A stretch of 8,766 nucleotides of DNA from Coriobacteriia bacterium (GTDB lineage: Bacteria > Actinomycetota > Coriobacteriia > Anaerosomatales > JAUVQN01): contig JAUVQN010000051.1 in the NCBI GenBank assembly GCA_030598125.1, forward strand, positions 1 through 8,766. The letters are read 5' to 3'. The notes beneath the pieces were generated by a model. That model did no database searches and had not been told where the DNA came from. It saw only the letters and a program-made list of their open reading frames with translations. Made by a program: the position numbers and the translations under genes. Within the stretch, counting starts at the first letter, position 1. Each line of letters begins with the position of its first letter. This document shows positions 5,657 to 8,766 of this stretch, piece by piece.

Positions 5657-6750
5657 GCGAGCCGTTCCACCTCACGGTAGAGTGTGTCCCGCCGCACGGG
5701 CACGAAGCCCGCGTCGATGATGAGCCGCGCGAGCTCTTCCTTCGCGAGCATGAAGCGCGTGCCGGCGGCCGCGACCACGTTCTCCTCGATCATCGTCGAG
5801 CCCATGTCGTTCGCGCCGAATGCGATCGCGAGCTGGCCCACCTTCGCACCCTGCGTGACCCAGGAAGCCTGCACGTTCTCCACGTTGTCGAGGTAGAGGC
5901 GGGAGACGGCGAGCGTGCGCAGGTAGTCCCAGCCCGAGGTGGTCTCCCCGCCGAGCTCCGTGTTTCCCGGCTGGTACGACCAGGGGATGAACGCGCGGAA
6001 TCCGACCCTGCCCTCAGCCGCTGCCTTCTCCTGGAGCAGCCGCACCCGCTCGAGATGCTCTATCCGCTCGTCCAGCGTCTCTATACCGCCGAACATCATC
6101 GTCGCGGTCGTGGAGATGTCGAGCTCGTGCGCCTCGCGCATGACCGCGAGCCACTCCTCCGCGCTGGCTTTGTGGGGGGAGACGCGTCCGCGCACCCGGT
6201 CCACGAGGATCTCGGCGCCTCCTCCGGGGAGCGAGTCGAGACCGGCCTCGCTCAGACGCTCCAGCACCTCGCGGGTGGGGATGGCGGACACCTTCGCGAT
6301 GTGGACGATCTCGGGCGGCCCGAAGCCGTGCACGTGGATGGGGTTGCGGTCCTTCACGTCGCGCAGGAGCTCCTCGTACCATTCGATCCCGAGGTCGGGG
6401 TGGAGCCCGCCTTGGAGCAGGATCGCCGTGCCCCCGAGCTCGAGCGTCTCCTCGACCTTCGCATGCAGGTCCGCGGCGTCGAGCACCCAGCCCTCGGGGT
6501 CGTCCGCGTCGCGATAGAAGGCGCAGAAGCGGCACTTGGAGACGCAGATGTTCGTGTAGTTCACGTTGCGGTCGACGATGAACGTGATCTCGCCGCCGCG
6601 GTGGAGGCACGTCCGCGCAATGCCCGCAGCGGCGCCGAGATCGAGGAGGGCTGCGGAGTCGAGGAGGAGCACGCCTTCCTCGGGCGTGAGCCGGTGCTCG
6701 CCCGCTGCGGCGGCGAGCGCGAGCTCACGCGCCTCGGACCGGACGTCCAT
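5653..6750 (-). CDS. mqnC: Cyclic dehypoxanthine futalosine synthase
   Basis: A 365-residue radical SAM enzyme that cyclises dehypoxanthine futalosine in menaquinone biosynthesis. The [4Fe-4S] motif Cys69-x3-Cys73-x2-Cys76 sits in NYTNICVSKCRFCAFYR, with IDRNVNYTN just before it as is typical of MqnC. Further signatures are LLQGGLHPDLGIEWYEELL, LDSLPGGGAEILVDRVR, STTATMMFGGIET, the substrate-side stretch around PGNTELGGETTSGWDYL, NVQASWVTQGAKVGQLA and FGANDMGSTMIEENV. Length and motif order are normal. It is told apart from its paralogue MqnE by YRDADDP and SWVTQG in place of MqnE's FWRDQTDE and FWIMVG. The ATG at 6748-6750 is three bases after the mqnA TAA, so it is the last gene of a mqnE-mqnA-mqnC operon. 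Its own ribosome binding site is weak (GGTGG inside mqnA), fitting translational coupling. Confidence 0.95.
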   Translation of the reverse strand: MDVRSEARELALAAAAGEHRLTPEEGVLLLDSAALLDLGAAAGIARTCLHRGGEITFIVDRNVNYTNICVSKCRFCAFYRDADDPEGWVLDAADLHAKVEETLELGGTAILLQGGLHPDLGIEWYEELLRDVKDRNPIHVHGFGPPEIVHIAKVSAIPTREVLERLSEAGLDSLPGGGAEILVDRVRGRVSPHKASAEEWLAVMREAHELDISTTATMMFGGIETLDERIEHLERVRLLQEKAAAEGRVGFRAFIPWSYQPGNTELGGETTSGWDYLRTLAVSRLYLDNVENVQASWVTQGAKVGQLAIAFGANDMGSTMIEENVVAAAGTRFMLAKEELARLIIDAGFVPVRRDTLYREVERLA

Positions 6751-6753
6751 CGC

Positions 6754-7581
6754 TTAGGCCACCGTTGTGAAGGTGAGCTCGGGGACGCGTTGGAGCTGGC
6801 CGATCGCGTGGGCCTCCTCGAGGTAGCGTCCGAGGCCGTCGCGGTAGCGCGAGCCGAAGTCGAAGCGCAGCGCGTCGAAGTAGGAGCGGAAGAACGTCAC
6901 CGGGAACGGCTCCCACCTCGCAGCGTACTCGCTGATCGCCTCGAGGTGCTCGTGCGTGTAGCGGTTGCTCTGGTTGAGTGCCCAGTCCACGCGCTCGAGC
7001 TCGCCGGGGCTCCGCTCCGCGAACTCGCGGCGGGCCGCCCACACGGCGTACACCATCGGCAGGCCGGCGTAGTCATCCCACATCTGCCCGAGGTCGTACT
7101 TGAGAAGATCGGTCGGCTGGTGGTAGGCGCGCAGCGCGTCGTCGCCGATCAGGAGCGCCGCCTCGGCCTCGCGCATCATCGAGGCGAGGCCGGATGGCAT
7201 CTCCGTGTACTCGGGTGTCGCGCCCCAGTACCGCTCGAAGAGGATGCGGGCGAGTACCTGGCTCGTCCGCGACGTGTCGGTGAGGGCTACGCAGCGGCCG
7301 CCCAGTCGCTCGGGCGGCTCGTTCGCGAGCAGGAGGATCGACTGCACCTCGCCGTCGGAGGAGATGGAGATGTCGGGCAGGAGCACCAAGTCCTCGGCGT
7401 GACGCGCGTACTCGATCGACGGGATGGGGGCCACGTCGAGCTCGCCGCCGACGAGCATCTCCGACAGGTCTTTCGGCGCCGCCTTCACGAGGTCCACGTC
7501 GAGCAGCACGTCGGTCTTGACGAGCCCGTAGTAGAGGGGGAGGCAGTTGAGGAACTGGATGTGCCCGAGTCGGGGGCGCAT
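6754..7581 (-). CDS. mqnA: Chorismate dehydratase (menaquinone futalosine pathway)
   Basis: A 275-residue periplasmic-binding-protein-fold enzyme, without a signal peptide, that converts chorismate to 3-[(1-carboxyvinyl)oxy]benzoate, the first committed step of the futalosine route. It opens with LGHIQFLNCLPLYYGL, the MqnA signature near the N-terminus. LDVAPIPSIEYARHAEDLVL and SSDGEVQSILL follow, then LTDTSRTSQVLARILFERYW, and later LIGDDAL and YDLGQMWDDYAGLPMVYAVW. These are the conserved blocks of MqnA rather than of its relative MqnD. I chose ATG 7579-7581 because the protein motif starts within four residues and GGAG lies 7 bases upstream; the open frame reaches further but its extension is Arg/Gly-rich and unlike the family. 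It starts 34 bases after the mqnE stop and ends three bases before mqnC. Confidence 0.94.
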   Translation of the reverse strand: MRPRLGHIQFLNCLPLYYGLVKTDVLLDVDLVKAAPKDLSEMLVGGELDVAPIPSIEYARHAEDLVLLPDISISSDGEVQSILLLANEPPERLGGRCVALTDTSRTSQVLARILFERYWGATPEYTEMPSGLASMMREAEAALLIGDDALRAYHQPTDLLKYDLGQMWDDYAGLPMVYAVWAARREFAERSPGELERVDWALNQSNRYTHEHLEAISEYAARWEPFPVTFFRSYFDALRFDFGSRYRDGLGRYLEEAHAIGQLQRVPELTFTTVA

Positions 7582-7615
7582 CAGGCCGCTCCGAGTCCTC
7601 TGTCGCCGCCCGCCG

Positions 7616-8668
7616 TCATCCGCGCTCGCCGCCCACGACCCGGTAGAGCGTGTCGCGCTCCACGGCACGATGGCCGGTCTCTTCGATGAGCGAGATCAGT
7701 TCCTCCTTCGAGAGCGCCTCCGGGGTGGTGGCGCCGGCGGCGTGCGTGATGCGCTCCTCGACGACGGTCCCGTCGAGGTCGTCCACGCCGAACGCGGTCG
7801 AGATCTGTGCGATCTTGAGGCCCACCATGATCCAGAAGGCCTTGACGTGCGGGATGTTGTCGATCATGAGCCGCCCGATGGCGAGCGTCTTGAGGTCGTC
7901 GTAGCCCGTCGTCCCGGGCAGGTCCGACAGCTCGGTGTTCGCGGGATGGAACGCGAGCGGTATGAACGCGAGAAAGCCGCCGCTCGCGTCCTGCTGCTCC
8001 CTGAGCGCGATCATGTGCTCCACGCGCTCCTCGAGCGTCTCGATGTGGCCGTAGAGCATCGTGCAGTTGGTGTGCATCCCGAGCTCGTGCGCCTCGCCGT
8101 GGATACGGAGCCAGTCGGCGGCCGGCGTCTTCTTTTCCCAGGCGACGCGTCGCAGACGGTCGGAGAAGATCTCCGCGCCGCCTCCCGGGAGCGAGTCGAG
8201 CCCGGCTGCCTTCAGGTGCTCGAGCACCTCGCGTGAGCTCTGCTCGCTGATCTCGGCGAAGTAGTCGATCTCGACGGCGGTGAATGCCTGGATGAGCACG
8301 TCGGGGAGCGCCGTCTTCAGACGCTCCATCATCTCGACGTAGAAGCTGAAGGGCCAGTCGGGATGGAGCCCGCCCACGATGTGCAGTTCCGTGATGCCGG
8401 AAGGGGCCGCGTCCTCGGCGGCCTTCACCATCTCATCCAGCGTCATCTCGTAGGCCTCTTCGTCGGTCTGATCGCGCCAGAACGCGCAGAACTTGCACTT
8501 GTTCGAGCAGATGTTGGTCGGGTTGATGTGGCGGTTGACGTTGAAGTAGACCAGGTCGCCGTTCTTCTCGCGCCGGACGTGGTCGGCGAGCTGGCTGATG
8601 CCCACGATGTCGGGGCTGGCGTAGAGCGCGAGCCCGTCCTCCTTGGAGAGGCGCTCGCCGGCTCGCAC
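7616..8668 (-). CDS. mqnE: Aminodeoxyfutalosine synthase (N-terminally shortened open frame)
   Basis: A 350-residue radical SAM enzyme that joins the MqnA product to SAM to form aminodeoxyfutalosine. The cluster motif Cys54-x3-Cys58-x2-Cys61 lies in INPTNICSNKCKFCAFWRD. NVNRHINPTN, TELHIVGGLHPDWPF, IQAFTAVEIDYF, SLPGGGAEIFSDRLR, HTNCTMLYGHIETLEERVEH and IPLAFHPANTEL mark the MqnE family. The core is complete and shows no other lesion. The open frame begins with GTG at 8666-8668, which translates as MRAGERLSKEDGLAL. Homologues normally carry a dozen or so residues in front of this VRAGERLS block. Those residues seem to be present just upstream in the same frame, but behind a TAG at 8678-8680 (see next entry). 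As drawn, no good ribosome binding site precedes the GTG, so translation may depend on reinitiation or readthrough. It is the first visible gene of mqnE-mqnA-mqnC. Confidence 0.93.
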   Translation of the reverse strand: MRAGERLSKEDGLALYASPDIVGISQLADHVRREKNGDLVYFNVNRHINPTNICSNKCKFCAFWRDQTDEEAYEMTLDEMVKAAEDAAPSGITELHIVGGLHPDWPFSFYVEMMERLKTALPDVLIQAFTAVEIDYFAEISEQSSREVLEHLKAAGLDSLPGGGAEIFSDRLRRVAWEKKTPAADWLRIHGEAHELGMHTNCTMLYGHIETLEERVEHMIALREQQDASGGFLAFIPLAFHPANTELSDLPGTTGYDDLKTLAIGRLMIDNIPHVKAFWIMVGLKIAQISTAFGVDDLDGTVVEERITHAAGATTPEALSKEELISLIEETGHRAVERDTLYRVVGGERG

Positions 8669-8677
8669 CTTAGGCGC

Positions 8678-8752
8678 CTACGGCGCGAGCCGATCGTCGG
8701 TGAGCGTGAAGGCGGTCGCCGCCGACGCGCCCGCGGCGGCCGGGCTAGGCAC
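8678..8752 (-). other. Apparent original N-terminus of mqnE, ending in an in-frame TAG
   Basis: Twenty-four codons read from GTG 8750-8752 to a TAG at 8678-8680, in the same frame as mqnE and only nine bases before the GTG used above. The end of this peptide, LTDDRLAP, is followed by the stop and then by APKVRAGERLS. From memory, many MqnE proteins begin roughly D-x-R-L-x-P-I-A-x-K-V-x-A-G-E-R-L, so the stop falls where an ordinary residue (often Ile) stands. GGAG at plus-strand 8760-8763 lies seven bases before the GTG, a better start signal than any at 8668. Nearly all codons end in G or C, like the real genes here. Either the TAG is a point mutation or base error, or this is a short leader whose end is coupled to mqnE. 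An unrelated upstream gene ending here is less likely. Confidence 0.6.
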
Positions 8753-8766
8753 CGGGGGGCTCCGGC

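Noticed and set aside
6055..7689. Long open frame on the plus strand, 544 codons
   Set aside because: Antisense to mqnC and mqnA; the residue pattern is a mirror of their codon bias.
7616..8668. mqnE and mqnC as a simple tandem duplication
   Set aside because: They share the radical SAM fold and PGGGAEI block but each has its own family-specific motifs, and mqnA lies between them; they are ancient paralogues with different reactions.
8678..8680. Genome-wide recoding of TAG to an amino acid
   Set aside because: TAG is the ordinary stop of at least six genes here (FTR-Rieske, slipin, NfeD, deaminase, GNAT, mqnC), so a general reassignment is unlikely.

Overview
The window is GC-rich (strong G/C bias at third codon positions), densely packed and entirely chromosomal in character. 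Its gene content fits a menaquinone-using, probably anaerobic or facultatively anaerobic bacterium. Futalosine-route menaquinone genes, a ferredoxin:thioredoxin reductase-type protein and very high GC together suggest an actinobacterial lineage such as Coriobacteriia or a relative, but nothing here settles the taxonomy. I see no rRNA, tRNA, CRISPR array, insertion sequence or phage gene.

Layout, left to right. (1) 1-244, minus: the N-terminus of an FAD/NAD(P)-dependent oxidoreductase, cut by the window edge. (2) 359-1263, plus: a two-gene redox operon with a 4-base overlap, made of a small CPYC glutaredoxin and a fusion of a ferredoxin:thioredoxin reductase catalytic domain with a Rieske domain. 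(3) 1283-2757, minus: a membrane pair, short NfeD followed by a stomatin/SPFH slipin. (4) 2867-5033, minus: a purine-nucleoside phosphorylase/hydrolase of the MTAP/MTIP family followed one base later by an aminohydrolase. (5) 5099-5640, plus: a GNAT acetyltransferase whose reading frame is broken at a run of six G. (6) 5653-8752, minus: mqnE-mqnA-mqnC, core genes of the futalosine route to menaquinone. A TAG codon interrupts the apparent N-terminal part of mqnE.

How the genes work together. MqnA dehydrates chorismate. MqnE joins the product to SAM to give aminodeoxyfutalosine. The aminohydrolase could deaminate this to futalosine. The MTAP-like enzyme has Asn where MTA phosphorylases have the adenine-reading Asp, so it looks built for a 6-oxopurine such as futalosine. 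MqnC then cyclises dehypoxanthine futalosine. Parts 4 and 6 may therefore form one pathway in which an MTIP-like enzyme stands in for MqnB. MqnD and a canonical MqnB are not in this window. The same nucleosidase-deaminase pair could also serve methylthioadenosine salvage through methylthioinosine.

The most interesting points are the FTR-Rieske fusion next to its likely glutaredoxin partner, the Asn-type nucleosidase coupled to the deaminase, and two single-base lesions (the TAG in mqnE and the G-run frameshift in the GNAT gene). The lesions are either sequence errors or real, functionally relevant interruptions.
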